Origin: JBHJGM01 sp050331815
GTDB taxonomy: Bacteria > Verrucomicrobiota > Verrucomicrobiia > Opitutales > JBHJGM01
Direction: 5' to 3'
NCBI GenBank assembly: GCA_050331815.1
Contig: JBHJGM010000018.1
Location: 1-64,000, forward strand
DNA length: 64,000 nt
Below are positions 1-9,350 of this stretch, piece after piece (the first letter of the stretch is position 1; the number at the start of each line of letters is the position of its first letter). Below the pieces are notes generated by a model. That model did no database searches and was not told the origin of the DNA. It saw nothing but the letters and a program-made list of their open reading frames with translations. The translations under genes were made by a program, and so were the position numbers.

Positions 1-270
1 AACCCGTTGCAGTAGCGCATGATACACATCCGGGTGCAGCGCGAAAGATTCGGCGGCCACCGGCTGGTTTTCGCTGTCGCACGCAGCTTGAGGCAGTTGC
101 AGCGTCTTGCGCCCGTCTCCCGTATCAAAGGTGAGGCAATAGCCGTCCCTGGCGGGCGTGGGTCGGGCGCTGAATTCTCCGGGTCGCATCGCTGTCTTAA
201 ACGAGCAGCACCTGCCGACGCATGCAAGCGTGGAGCCACCTTTGGCGGTGAGGCTCTGCCCCGATTGCAT
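1..270 (-). CDS. Hypothetical protein, partial (runs off the left edge)
   Basis: An open frame of 90 codons reads leftwards from an ATG at 268-270 to the window edge without a stop. A second in-frame ATG at 187-189 would give 63 codons. The product after the second Met (beginning MRPGEFSARP) includes GYCLTFDTGDGRKTLQL, which looks like ordinary protein. I recognise no family. The first ATG lies only about 10 bases past the CCA end of the tRNA gene on the same strand, so the internal ATG may be the real start. It could also be a chance ORF in GC-rich DNA, since the C-terminus lies outside the window. Confidence 0.35.
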   Translation of the reverse strand, partial: MQSGQSLTAKGGSTLACVGRCCSFKTAMRPGEFSARPTPARDGYCLTFDTGDGRKTLQLPQAACDSENQPVAAESFALHPDVYHALLQRV

Positions 271-280
271 CGTCGGGAAA

Positions 281-357
281 TGGTGGACGCGCACGGATTC
301 GAACCGTGGACTTCTACCGTGTGAAGGTAGCGCTCTAACCAACTGAGCTACGCGTCC
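281..357 (-). tRNA. tRNA-Val (anticodon CAC)
   Basis: On the minus strand a full cloverleaf can be read. The acceptor stem GGACGCG pairs with CGCGTCC, followed by discriminator A and an encoded CCA. The D arm is GCTC-AGTTGGTTA-GAGC. The anticodon stem CTACC/GGTAG encloses the loop TTCACAC, giving anticodon CAC, which decodes the valine codon GTG. The T arm is CACGG-TTCGAAT-CCGTG. Length is 77 nt including CCA. It lies just downstream of the lacI-type gene on the same strand. Confidence 0.95.
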
Positions 358-417
358 GTAACGTAACCACAACTCATAGCCAAGGGCGCGCTTTTGGCAA
401 CTGCAATACCGCCCGCG

Positions 418-1446
418 CTATATGCGCAGTCCGGCGACTTCTTCCAGGTGCGGCTTGAGGCAGATGGCGGGCGCGGTGGAGCCACGTTCCCGGTCGCTTA
501 GATCGATGGCCATGTTGGCGGCGGCGCGGCCCATCTCCAGCCGCGGCACGGCAACACACAGGTACGGGTGCGCGATGTACTGCGCGGCGAGCCCCAGATC
601 GAAGGTGGCGTACTGAATCGTCGGATCAAAAACCCCGGCGGCAATAAGGGTGCGCTCCATCTGCAGTAGCGTGTGCTCATTGTACACGACGAGAGCTTCC
701 GGACGCTCGGGCTCGCGCATGCGCTCGATCAGCTTCGATTCAGGATTTTTCTCCGGGAGCAGGTGCACCGTCGGAGTCAGCCCCTGTTCCTGCATCATGG
801 TTTGATAGGTGGACTGGCGCTCAGTGGAGCTGTGGTGATCGTCGCGCCGGTGCAGGCGGATGTAATCGATGCGCCGCAGGCCCCGCGCAAAGAGGCGCTC
901 CATCAACAGGCGCGTGCCCAGGACATCGTCGCAATAAACGGCGTTGTGCGTGCGTTTTTCGTTGAGGTAAACCACGGGCAGGTTCGACTTCGAAACGGCT
1001 TCCCCAATCTCCGGGGGAATGTAGCGGGCGTTGCCGATAACGAGCGCGTCAAGGTGGGCCTGGCGAAAAACCGCCGGAAGCATCTCGGGTTCACCGTCTG
1101 CGGATGGATTCAGGCGCACCAGCACAATGTGGTAATTGCGCTCGGTGGCCGCCGTGTACAGGCCGTCGCGGTATTCGATGGGCTCGTGGTGCAAATAGCC
1201 TTTGGCCAGCGAGAAAAAACCCAGATTGAAGGTGCGCTGGCTGCGCATGGCCCGCGCCGAGGTATTGGGCCGGTAATCGAGTTCCTTGACCGCCTGAAGG
1301 ATGCGTTCACGGGTGGCCGCCGAGACGCCTATTTTGCGCGTGTCACCGCGAAAAACCGCGCTGACGGCGGCCTGTGAGACCCCCGCCCGCTTAGCGACGT
1401 CTTTCTGGGTGACCGCTCCGCGACGTTTGGATGAGCTTGTCGACAT
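418..1446 (-). CDS. LacI-family transcriptional regulator
   Basis: A 342-aa one-component repressor. The N-terminal helix-turn-helix and hinge show the LacI signature: VTQKDVAKRAGVSQAAVSAV at about residues 13-32, followed by RILQAVKELDYRPN. The rest is a periplasmic-binding-protein-like effector domain, presumably for a sugar. The start is the ATG just before STSSSKRRG, which leaves a short basic lead into the HTH as in other family members. The gene faces the tRNA and the left window edge, so its target may lie outside the window. The 138-bp region upstream (1447-1584) also lies past the 3' end of the envelope operon. I saw no clean palindromic operator there. Effector and regulon are unknown. 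Confidence 0.93.
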   Translation of the reverse strand: MSTSSSKRRGAVTQKDVAKRAGVSQAAVSAVFRGDTRKIGVSAATRERILQAVKELDYRPNTSARAMRSQRTFNLGFFSLAKGYLHHEPIEYRDGLYTAATERNYHIVLVRLNPSADGEPEMLPAVFRQAHLDALVIGNARYIPPEIGEAVSKSNLPVVYLNEKRTHNAVYCDDVLGTRLLMERLFARGLRRIDYIRLHRRDDHHSSTERQSTYQTMMQEQGLTPTVHLLPEKNPESKLIERMREPERPEALVVYNEHTLLQMERTLIAAGVFDPTIQYATFDLGLAAQYIAHPYLCVAVPRLEMGRAAANMAIDLSDRERGSTAPAICLKPHLEEVAGLRI

Positions 1447-1584
1447 CCTGCGTGTGAAAAATGAAATCGGTAGTCATCAGACGACTTCGGGGCTCAAATC
1501 GCAAGACGTTTCAATATGGAATTAGGTGGGTGGGTAAGTCTGCAACTTGAAGCGTGGAAACCATTTATAGAAGCGACGATATGT

Positions 1585-4116
1585 TTAGATATTCCCGAGT
1601 AGGCCGGTTCGTGCGTTAAATGCTTCGGCCAAGGTAGCTGCAAGCAAAATGATCGTCAGCCAGATCCGCAGATCCAGAGGCTGCGCGGCGCTGCGTTCTT
1701 CCCAGACCGAGGGCAGGCGGATGCGTTCGGTGCCGCCCGAGTTGGCGGATAGTTGTCGCAAGACATCGACGGCGTCCGGGTTTGTCCGCCATTCAAGATC
1801 CTGGCCGACCGCCAGCGGCCCAAAGGGCAGGGTGAATTCGCCCGCGCGCACGGCGCCACGCACCGGTTTCCCGTACTCCAGCGGCACGGTGGCGCGCAAC
1901 AGGCCCGGGCGCAGGCGCTCCCACTGCCCTTCGCTGGGTTCGCCGCTTGCGTTGTCTTGCGCGTAGACCATCCGGGGCAGTTCCTTAGCCAGGTCCAGGC
2001 CGGCCTGTTCATCATAAAACAGCTCAACCTCGAGCTGGTTGCCGTTGACGCGGCTCCGCAGTGACTGGCCTGGCGGACTGGCTGGGCGGGAGAGCCAACG
2101 CGTCAGCGTGCCGGCAAAATTCGAATAATCCTCCCACTGTAGCACCGGTGCGGCGTTGGGGCCGGAGAGCGTGAAGGTCACGGCGGCGGCGCGCCCGGCT
2201 CCTCGCTGCCAAAAGGCGATCAGGGGCGCGGTGTTTTCGTCGTTGGTGATGGCGGTGACGGTCGCCTCCGTGCGCGGGTAGCAAATGTTGTAACTGCCGA
2301 CGGTGGGCATCCAGGCGGGTTCACGGGCGGCGATCTGTCCCCAGCCCCGCACCGGCTCAAAAAGCGCGGGTTCGTCGACAAACATCGAGCGCGCGATGAC
2401 CACCGTTTCCTGGCTGAAGATCGAGGGGATGCGGCGCGCGTCGTTGGTAAAGTAGATGCGCCCGTTGCCCCGGTTGGCGATGTCTTCCAGGAAGGCGGCG
2501 TCCGCATCGGTGCGTGTGCCCAGGCCGATCACGCTGACAGTGCCGCCGGCGTCGGTCACTTCGGTCAGCAGGTCCTTGTAGCGGTCGGGCTGCTCGGAGT
2601 CTGCGGCGTCGGAAAAAAGCACGATATGCCGCTGGCCCACCTGCACCCCCTTCAGCTGGTCCCAGGCAGCTTTCAACCCATTGTAAACGAAGATGCCCCC
2701 ACCTCGGCTTTCGATCCGGTGGATGCTGCGCTGAATCGTCGCCCGATGTGGCTCAACGTTGGTCAGCGGGACGATGGGATGGGCCTTGCTGTCAACGGCA
2801 AAGACGGTGACCGCATCGACTGCCCCAAGCAGGTTGACCGCGTTGGCCGCGCCGCTGTTGGCCAGGTCCATCTTGGTTTTGCCTGGTGTGCCGGCCACGC
2901 CCGCGCTCATCGAGCCAGAGCGGTCCATCACGATGGCCAGGGCCACGGCCAGTTTGCGCTGCTCCTGTTTCAATTCCATCGAGACGGGCAACACCGCATC
3001 GAGGGGCGACTGCGCGTAGCCTCCCGAACCGAAGCTGTTGCGCCCGCCCACCATCAGGAGGCCGCCCCCTTGCTCGCGCACGTAAAAGGCCAGGGCGTCG
3101 GCAAAGCCTTCGGGCAGGCGGTGAAAGGGCACGTCGTTCAAGATGACCGCCTGGGCACCGGCGAGGCGTCCCGGGTGCAGGCTGCGATGTTCAGTAATGC
3201 TTTCGACGTTGAGGTTCTGGGCGGCGAGGGCCGCCGCCAGCGGATCGTCTTCGTAACGGGTGAGCAACAGGATACGCGGGCCCCCACGGGCTTCCACCCA
3301 CTGGGTCAACCGGTTGTTGCCGGGGCGGGGGTCGGCCGGGTGATCGAGGCGCAGGGTGTAGGCACTGGCCCCGCCGCCCTGTAAACGATCGGCCAGACGC
3401 AACCGGGCCTGCCCCTGAGCGTTGAAGGTAACCCGTTCCCGGGCCAGCGTCTGCCCGTCGCGCTCGAGTCGCCAGTCCGCACGCTGCCCGGGGGCCCCGG
3501 TCAGCAGCCCTTCGATGACAAAAGTCTCGTTGGTCTGCACGCGGGTGGGCAGTACGAGGCGGGTCACCTCGTAATCCTCGAGAGACGTGGCGGGCAGCAG
3601 CCGGTAGTCCATGGCGATGCCTTCGCGCTGGAGCCGCGGGGCCAGCGCCTCGAGCGGTTCGGTGCTGTTGCCATCGCTTAAGACAAGCAGGCGGGTGGGT
3701 CGCTCGGCATTGCGTTGGAGCAGCGCCGTCTGCACGGCCGAGGCGAGGTTGGTCTGCGTGGTGTCGCCCTGAAAACGCCCGGCCTCGGCCCGTTCCCGGG
3801 GCAGGGCTTCGGCAGCAAAGTCGATGTAGCGAATGGAGTAGCGGTCGCCGGTGGGCGGCTTCAGGAGGCTCTCCTGTTCCTGTAGCGTTTGCTCCATCGC
3901 CTCGGCGGCGGAGTCGGATCGGTCGACCAGCACGATGAGGTCGAGGCCATCGGCTTCGCGGGTCAGGCTGGGCTCGGCGAGGATGAGCAACAGCAGCGCG
4001 AGGATGCAGGCGCGCAGGGGCATCCACAGCCGCAGCGGCTTTTGCCACCAGCCCAAAAACAGGAAAAGCGGCGCCAGCAGAAACCACTCGGGTGCGTTGA
4101 AGGCAAAGTCGCTCAT
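1585..4116 (-). CDS. Membrane protein with two vWA domains and a GATase1-like domain
   Basis: An 843-aa membrane protein ending the MoxR/ABC/vWA operon. Two N-terminal hydrophobic segments (about residues 10-50) precede a first von Willebrand factor A domain with a DxSxS MIDAS (VDRSDS, residues 65-69). A class I glutamine-amidotransferase-like segment follows around 280-370 (GGGLLMVGGRNSF). A second vWA domain has MIDAS DRSGS at about 398-402 and a later FSDAADSE loop. A last membrane segment sits near the C-terminus (LTIILLAATLAEAF). The start MSDFAF is chosen because its ATG overlaps the TGA of the preceding gene by four bases. A longer frame adds only seven residues. The vWA domains are predicted to bind metal and partner proteins outside the membrane. 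No catalytic triad was identified in the GATase-like part. Confidence 0.85.
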   Translation of the reverse strand: MSDFAFNAPEWFLLAPLFLFLGWWQKPLRLWMPLRACILALLLLILAEPSLTREADGLDLIVLVDRSDSAAEAMEQTLQEQESLLKPPTGDRYSIRYIDFAAEALPRERAEAGRFQGDTTQTNLASAVQTALLQRNAERPTRLLVLSDGNSTEPLEALAPRLQREGIAMDYRLLPATSLEDYEVTRLVLPTRVQTNETFVIEGLLTGAPGQRADWRLERDGQTLARERVTFNAQGQARLRLADRLQGGGASAYTLRLDHPADPRPGNNRLTQWVEARGGPRILLLTRYEDDPLAAALAAQNLNVESITEHRSLHPGRLAGAQAVILNDVPFHRLPEGFADALAFYVREQGGGLLMVGGRNSFGSGGYAQSPLDAVLPVSMELKQEQRKLAVALAIVMDRSGSMSAGVAGTPGKTKMDLANSGAANAVNLLGAVDAVTVFAVDSKAHPIVPLTNVEPHRATIQRSIHRIESRGGGIFVYNGLKAAWDQLKGVQVGQRHIVLFSDAADSEQPDRYKDLLTEVTDAGGTVSVIGLGTRTDADAAFLEDIANRGNGRIYFTNDARRIPSIFSQETVVIARSMFVDEPALFEPVRGWGQIAAREPAWMPTVGSYNICYPRTEATVTAITNDENTAPLIAFWQRGAGRAAAVTFTLSGPNAAPVLQWEDYSNFAGTLTRWLSRPASPPGQSLRSRVNGNQLEVELFYDEQAGLDLAKELPRMVYAQDNASGEPSEGQWERLRPGLLRATVPLEYGKPVRGAVRAGEFTLPFGPLAVGQDLEWRTNPDAVDVLRQLSANSGGTERIRLPSVWEERSAAQPLDLRIWLTIILLAATLAEAFNARTGLLGNI

Positions 4117-5885
4117 GCCGTTGGACGGGGCGCCCACCAGGCTCCCAGCAAGGCGGCTCCGGCCAACAAAAGCCAGAGCCCGGCCAGCGAGTCGCCCGAG
4201 GAGTTGGCCTCGCGCAGGGCCGCGCCTTGGGCCTCGAGGGTGTTTTCGGAGGCGGCCCGGGTGAGGTCAGCTTCGCGCGAATCGGCAAACTGCACCGCGC
4301 CGTCGAGCAGGCGTTGGCCGTTTTGCGTGATTGCAAACGTACCGGCCTGCGCCGGCGCCCGCAGCGTGAGTAAGCGCTCGGGCGCCAGGATTTCGGTTCG
4401 GGTTTCGCCACCGAGGGTGCGGGTGATTTCGACCGGCAGCGCCGGATTCGGAACAATGGGCACAAGCGGCTGGCCGGCCTCGGCGTTGAGCGTCTCAGGC
4501 CTGGGTAACCCGGCGCGGACCTCGTTGGCGAAACGGTGGGCCAGCAGGACGAAGGCGGGCAGGCGGGCCAGGTTGGCGTAAGCGGGGTCGAAGTTGAAGA
4601 CGAGGTCGCGGCGGCCGTTGCGTGGCCGCAGAAAGATGGCCGGGGTGTCCTCGAACCAGAGGAGGACCTCGTCGCCGGGGCGGGCTTCGAAGCCCTCGCG
4701 CAGGGCGGCGATCAGTCCCTGCCAAGCCAGGCCTTCCATCAGGGGATGGTTCTCGGCGGTGCCCAGGCGACGCGCGCCACGGGGCGGGCCACCCTTGTCG
4801 CGGCCATAAAAAACGATTTGCGGCGGAGCGTCCTGGTTTTCTGGATACACCTCGGCAAAGCGTACCAAGATCTCCGCGTCTGCCAGCGTGGCGGGGGCCA
4901 CCCGCTCGGGCAACGAGCGCGCCAGGCGCTCCAAAAATTCCGCGCGCGGGCCGGTTGCCTGAACGATTCCGGCGGCCAGCGGCTTGGGCTGCGGGATGGC
5001 CAGCGCGATGCGATTGTCCAGCGACAGTCCATCCTGGGCGGTCTCCCAAAGCAGGGTCAGCGTGTTAGCTCCGGTGGGAAAGACCCCGCTGATCTCCAGA
5101 CCCTTGCCGGGGTCGAGCCGGACGTTGTTGGCGCGTCCGGCAGTGCCCTCAAGCTCGATGGACCAGGCACCGGCGACGGACTCGGTGCCGTAGTTGCGCA
5201 GAAAGACGCGCCAGGTGGGCCGTCCGTCCACCATCGTGACCGAGCCCCCGGCAAAGCCGCTGTTCTCGAGCGCGGAGCCGATCGCCAGGCGTTCGATGGA
5301 CGGATCGAGGGCGTCGTGCGCATGGTCGGAGATCAGGATCAACCGCCCGTCAACGCCCGCACGGGTACGCGCCAGCCGGAGCGCGGGCGCATAATCGTGT
5401 GCGCCGGTCGTCGGCTGCCACTGCCGCAGGGCCTCCATCAGCGCATCACGGTCGCTGCCCTGGTAAATACCGGGCGCATCCAGGTCGCTGGGCATCGCGA
5501 GCCATTGGGTACGCGCGGCGGTATCCTCAAGGTTTCGGGTGGCCGCGTCGGTGCGGGCGAGCAGTTCGGGCTTGAAAGCCTGCATCGAAAACGAATTGTC
5601 CACCACGATGACGACGCGTTGCAGCGTATCCTCACGTATCCAGCGCGGTTGGATGAGAAACCACGTGAGCAGCAGCACCGCCAGCACCTGCAACCAAAAG
5701 GAACGACTGCCGCGCCAACGTTCGAAGCGTCGCCCGGTGCGGCTTTCCAGGCGCTGGTCCTCGATCAGAAAAAGCGTCGAAACCTCCACCCGGCGGCTGC
5801 GTCGCTGAAAGAAGTGAATGACGACCAGCGTCGGCAAGCCCAGCAGGGCGAGCAGCCCCCACGGATTGGCGAGAAAGAGGTTCAT
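4113..5885 (-). CDS. BatA-type membrane protein with vWA domain
   Basis: A 590-aa protein. The N-terminus (MNLFLANPWGLLALLGLPTL) holds a membrane helix and is followed by a basic stretch (FFQRRSRRVEVSTL), the pattern of BatA/DUF4159-type proteins. A second helix around 65-80 leads into a vWA domain with MIDAS DNSFS (residues 96-100). A long extracytoplasmic beta-rich region follows, and a C-terminal helix (LAGLWLLLAGAALLGAWW). The start is set by the ATGA overlap with the upstream DUF58 gene. The longer open frame reaching back to 5996 would run inside that gene. In MoxR operons such proteins are thought to act with the AAA+ ATPase in envelope assembly or stress. The exact role here is inferred. 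Confidence 0.85.
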   Translation of the reverse strand: MNLFLANPWGLLALLGLPTLVVIHFFQRRSRRVEVSTLFLIEDQRLESRTGRRFERWRGSRSFWLQVLAVLLLTWFLIQPRWIREDTLQRVVIVVDNSFSMQAFKPELLARTDAATRNLEDTAARTQWLAMPSDLDAPGIYQGSDRDALMEALRQWQPTTGAHDYAPALRLARTRAGVDGRLILISDHAHDALDPSIERLAIGSALENSGFAGGSVTMVDGRPTWRVFLRNYGTESVAGAWSIELEGTAGRANNVRLDPGKGLEISGVFPTGANTLTLLWETAQDGLSLDNRIALAIPQPKPLAAGIVQATGPRAEFLERLARSLPERVAPATLADAEILVRFAEVYPENQDAPPQIVFYGRDKGGPPRGARRLGTAENHPLMEGLAWQGLIAALREGFEARPGDEVLLWFEDTPAIFLRPRNGRRDLVFNFDPAYANLARLPAFVLLAHRFANEVRAGLPRPETLNAEAGQPLVPIVPNPALPVEITRTLGGETRTEILAPERLLTLRAPAQAGTFAITQNGQRLLDGAVQFADSREADLTRAASENTLEAQGAALREANSSGDSLAGLWLLLAGAALLGAWWAPRPTA

Positions 5886-6802
5886 GCCCCGTGAACGAAT
5901 TCCACCGCGCCGCGTTCGAGCGCCTGAGCCAGCAGGGCGTCGGCCAGAGCACCCTCGGAGCCGATCCGAGCCAGGCGCACCCCGCGGCGTCGGCACAAAT
6001 CCTCCCAGAGCCCGAAGTGCTGCCGATAGGCTTCGCGGTAGCGGCGCAGCAGCGCAGAATTGAAGCGGTGGGGCCGCAGCCGGGTGCTTTCGCAGTCGTG
6101 CATTTCGAGGTTACCCTCCCAGTCGGGGTCGGATTCCGTCGGGCTCCAGGGGGCAAAGAGCAGCGTGCGGCCGGACTGTCGGCAGACGGGCCCGAAGACC
6201 GCCTCGGGCTCGCCCGGGTAAAGAAGGTCGGTCACGACGATCCGCAGCGCGTTGGGACGCCACTCGATCCGGTCGAAGGCCGGCGGCTGGGCGGGCTGGT
6301 CGGCTTCCAGCGGGGCCTCGCGCTCCAGGCGGCCATGGGCCAGGGCCACGCGTTCAAGTTCACGCGCTCGATGACGGTTGACTTGCCAGATGCGCAGCAG
6401 TGAGCCCGCGCGGGCCGCCGAAGCCTCGACGAAAAAAACCAGCTCCAGAAACCGCCGCGCCTTGGCCTCGTTGACGAAGAGCGAGGGCGAGGTGTCGATG
6501 ACGAGATCCAGCAACGGGCTGACCTCCTCGCGGTAGAGCTTCATCGTGTAGTGGCCTGTGCGCGCGTAGGCCTGCCAGTTGATGTAGCGCGGATCGTCGC
6601 CGGGCACGTAGGGCCGGTGGTCCTGAAAATCGATCGAGCTGCCCGTGCCCGCCCCGGAAAAACTGCCCGTGGTCCCGCGCCAGACCTGCTGGCGAAAAGG
6701 CAGTTGGAGCACGGCGGCGGTCTTTGCGGCCTCCACGCGGGCCTGGCGCTGAAGCCCCCCGTCGATGGCCTGCCAGCCGGATTCAACCGCGAGCGTGCTC
6801 AT
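5882..6802 (-). CDS. DUF58 family protein
   Basis: A 306-aa soluble protein carrying the DUF58 hallmark YVPGDDPRYINW at residues 65-76, followed by a vWA-like fold (LDLVIDTSPSLF). DUF58 proteins are almost always encoded with MoxR ATPases and BatA-type vWA proteins, as here. Their biochemical job is not established. Both ends overlap their neighbours by four bases (ATGA), which suggests translational coupling. The first MIDAS-like residues DTSPS are present, so the domain may still bind metal. Confidence 0.92.
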   Translation of the reverse strand: MSTLAVESGWQAIDGGLQRQARVEAAKTAAVLQLPFRQQVWRGTTGSFSGAGTGSSIDFQDHRPYVPGDDPRYINWQAYARTGHYTMKLYREEVSPLLDLVIDTSPSLFVNEAKARRFLELVFFVEASAARAGSLLRIWQVNRHRARELERVALAHGRLEREAPLEADQPAQPPAFDRIEWRPNALRIVVTDLLYPGEPEAVFGPVCRQSGRTLLFAPWSPTESDPDWEGNLEMHDCESTRLRPHRFNSALLRRYREAYRQHFGLWEDLCRRRGVRLARIGSEGALADALLAQALERGAVEFVHGA

Positions 6803-8298
6803 GCCTTGGATGCGGTGCCGTCGGCAGCGGTGGCGGATTCGCGTTGCGCCTCGGCGATCAGCTCAAGCGCCTTGGCCTCGGCTTTGCGGAAGCGCCCGAG
6901 GTCTCCCTTGCGCGTGAGCAGGACCACCAGCACCGTTGACAGCGCCACCAGGATTGAAAGCACGATGGCAAGATTCTCCTGATTAAAGCGCAACTCACCG
7001 AAGACGAAGATGTAAGTCAGGGGAAAGAAGCCGACGATGCCCGTAGTGGTGTCCGCGAGGTTATGGATGAGGCTGAGCAAAATCCCCGAGGCTACCAGCA
7101 AAACCGCATGCACCAGGATGAACTGCCAGAAGGGCTCGATCGCGCGCAGTTTGGTCACGCAGCGGAAGGCCAGCGGCACGCTCAAAATCCCAATGAAGCC
7201 CGGGGCCAGCCACTCGAAGCTGCGCTCGTGGACGATGCCCACCAGATTGTATCCCGTCCAGGCGAGCACGGCGAAGATCAGGCCCGTCACGTAGCCCGGG
7301 TACAACAGAAGCCGTCCGATCCACCGGCCAAAGAGCCCGCGCCGCACAAATGGGCGGTACAGCGTGGGCAAAAAGACCGGCGAGCGCAGGGTGGCGTCCA
7401 AAGTGGTTACCGCCAGCGCGATAAAGCCGATCGAATAGGCGAACCCATCATAAAAGCGGCTGAGATAAAGAATAGTGGAGACCACAACCATGGCCGTACA
7501 CAGGAGCCGCTTGGTCGTTTCGTGATTTTCGGCGGCGGGCGCGAACTGGCTGGCGGCGATCTCCCACAACAGCAGTATACCCGTCACCGCGTAGAAAACG
7601 CAGATCGCCAAGAGTGGCAGAAAACCGCCTGTGTCGTCGGTCAGCGAGACCGAGGACTGCGACGCATCGATCGCCCCCCCCAGCAATCCCAGCAGACTGG
7701 GCACCAGCACAAACACCACAGCCACTGTCCGCAGGATGCGCCCCCGAATCGTCGAAAGCACCAGCGCCCCGGCGGTCAGCATCCCGCAGGCCAGCAGCAT
7801 CAGGGCGAGGATCTGCAGCTCGCGCACCAAATCGACACTGCCGATGTAGTAGCGAATAATCAGGTACGGAAACAAGGTGATCGCCAGCAGCAGCGCCTGG
7901 CCAAAGGAGGCCAGCCACTTGCCCCGAACGATGCCCCGCGCCGAGAGCCTGGAGAGCGTCAGCAACTCCAGCCGGCTGCCGCCAAACTCGGAGGCCACCG
8001 CGTTGACGCTCATCACGGGCACAAAAATAAGCAGCACCAGGCCCACCAGGGTCCAAAACAGCGCGGTGTAGGTGTTGCTCCCGGCGAAGGATTCCGCCGT
8101 GGAGTTCTGCATTACAAAATACACCAGCGCCACCTGCAGCACCAGAAAGAGCGTGATAAAGACCCGCGAGCGCAGCGCCTGCCGCAACTCCTTGACCAGA
8201 ATGGGACTCAGCCAGTCGCCAAAGTCGCGCCGGCGCTCCTGCTCCAGCGAGGAGACCGGCACGGCCAGTTGCGAGGCAATTTGCGGAGGGGCGCTCAT
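6799..8298 (-). CDS. ABC-2 type transporter permease
   Basis: A 499-aa integral membrane protein. It starts with a cytosolic lead (MSAPPQIASQ) and the typical ABC-2 permease entry LSPILVKELRQALRSR at about residues 31-46. Roughly ten to twelve hydrophobic segments follow, for example VFITLFLVLQVALVYFV and LVGLVLLIFVPVMSVNAVA. The C-terminus is a charged cytosolic tail rich in Lys, Glu and Ala. It is coupled by ATGA overlap to the ABC ATPase upstream and the DUF58 gene downstream. It resembles permeases of the GldF/NosY/bacitracin-export group. The substrate is unknown. Its place inside a MoxR/vWA operon suggests a part in moving or extracting an envelope component. Confidence 0.88.
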   Translation of the reverse strand: MSAPPQIASQLAVPVSSLEQERRRDFGDWLSPILVKELRQALRSRVFITLFLVLQVALVYFVMQNSTAESFAGSNTYTALFWTLVGLVLLIFVPVMSVNAVASEFGGSRLELLTLSRLSARGIVRGKWLASFGQALLLAITLFPYLIIRYYIGSVDLVRELQILALMLLACGMLTAGALVLSTIRGRILRTVAVVFVLVPSLLGLLGGAIDASQSSVSLTDDTGGFLPLLAICVFYAVTGILLLWEIAASQFAPAAENHETTKRLLCTAMVVVSTILYLSRFYDGFAYSIGFIALAVTTLDATLRSPVFLPTLYRPFVRRGLFGRWIGRLLLYPGYVTGLIFAVLAWTGYNLVGIVHERSFEWLAPGFIGILSVPLAFRCVTKLRAIEPFWQFILVHAVLLVASGILLSLIHNLADTTTGIVGFFPLTYIFVFGELRFNQENLAIVLSILVALSTVLVVLLTRKGDLGRFRKAEAKALELIAEAQRESATAADGTASKA

Positions 8299-9350
8299 GG
8301 GGCGGGGGGCTCTCCGGAGTTGTTTGAGACGCTGGCGGCGAGCGGGGGCGGCACGGCGGCCGGCGGCAATTGCGCTGAGGGCATGACAGAACCCGGAGCC
8401 TGCCCAGGCGTGCGCAGCATCTCGACGAAGGCATCTTCCAGGCGGACCTGGTGACGGTGAAACTCGCAGACTGGCAACCCCGCCGCGAGCAGCTGCTTCA
8501 ACAGCGCGGCCAGGGCGTCACGTTCGCGCGCTTCGACCTCGATGATGGCGCCGTCGTCCAGTGCGCGCACCAGCGTGATGGCGCTGCCTTGCGCCTGCAC
8601 CCAGCCCAGCAGGCGGTCCGCGTCACCGGCGATGCGGACCTCCAGTGCGGTGCGTCCGCTCGAACGCGCGTAGCGCAGGCTCTCGGCATCGCCAAAGTGG
8701 ACCAGCCGGCCGTTGTCGATAAACAGTAGCGTGTCGCACATTTCCCCGAGTTCTGAGAGAATGTGCGAGGAGATGAAAATCGTCTTGCCCTCGGTCTGCA
8801 GCATCTTGACCAGGCGCTTGAACTCGAGCCGGGCCTTGGGATCGAGGCCGGCGGCGGGCTCGTCCAGGATGAGAACCTGCGGGTCGTGCAGCAGGGTGCG
8901 CCCGAGGCAGAGGCGCTGCGTCTGCCCCTTGGAGAGACGGTTGCACGGACGCGCGGCCAGCGGCTCCAAATCGGTGAAAGCCATCACCTCCTCCACGCGG
9001 GCCTCGCGCTCCGAACCTTTCAAATCAAACATGCGGGCAAAGAAATCCATGTACTCCCAGACGCTCATGTCGGGGTAGGCCCCGAAGTCATCCGGCATCC
9101 AGCCGACGCACTGGCGCGTCTCGTTGGGAAAGGCCTGCACGTCGCGCCCGTTGATGCGAATTTGTCCGCCGTCGGGCGTATCGAGGGTGGCCAGCATGCG
9201 CATGGTGGTGGTCTTGCCCGCGCCGTTGGCTCCGATGAAGCCGGTGACCCGCCCCGCCGGTATCGAGAAGCTCAGGTCATCCACGGCGCGCACGTAGCCA
9301 AAGGAACGTTGCAGGTGCTCGACCTCGATCATCTGGCCGTTTGTGCTCAT
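8295..9350 (-). CDS. ABC transporter ATP-binding protein
   Basis: A 351-aa ABC ATPase of the CcmA/GldA/NosF type. Walker A is GANGAGKT at residues 40-47, the signature is LSKGQ, and Walker B is VLILDEPAAGLDP. The switch histidine lies in FISSHILSELGE. The C-terminal 100 residues form an accessory domain ending in a Pro/Ala-rich tail. It overlaps both neighbours by ATGA and should energise the permease encoded directly downstream. The domain order and C-terminal extension fit ABC-2 export or extrusion systems rather than importers. Confidence 0.92.
   Translation of the reverse strand: MSTNGQMIEVEHLQRSFGYVRAVDDLSFSIPAGRVTGFIGANGAGKTTTMRMLATLDTPDGGQIRINGRDVQAFPNETRQCVGWMPDDFGAYPDMSVWEYMDFFARMFDLKGSEREARVEEVMAFTDLEPLAARPCNRLSKGQTQRLCLGRTLLHDPQVLILDEPAAGLDPKARLEFKRLVKMLQTEGKTIFISSHILSELGEMCDTLLFIDNGRLVHFGDAESLRYARSSGRTALEVRIAGDADRLLGWVQAQGSAITLVRALDDGAIIEVEARERDALAALLKQLLAAGLPVCEFHRHQVRLEDAFVEMLRTPGQAPGSVMPSAQLPPAAVPPPLAASVSNNSGEPPAP

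Noticed and set aside
673..1377. 234-codon plus-strand ORF opposite the first lacI gene
   Set aside because: It is an antisense shadow of a clear LacI-family gene in GC-rich DNA, with no recognisable protein pattern.
4536..5894. 452-codon plus-strand ORF opposite the BatA-type gene
   Set aside because: Antisense shadow. The minus strand has a vWA domain and a defined ATGA junction.
7063..8454. 463-codon plus-strand ORF opposite the ABC permease and ATPase genes
   Set aside because: The product is rich in Gln, His and Arg with no domain, and the opposite strand encodes obvious membrane helices in a coupled operon.
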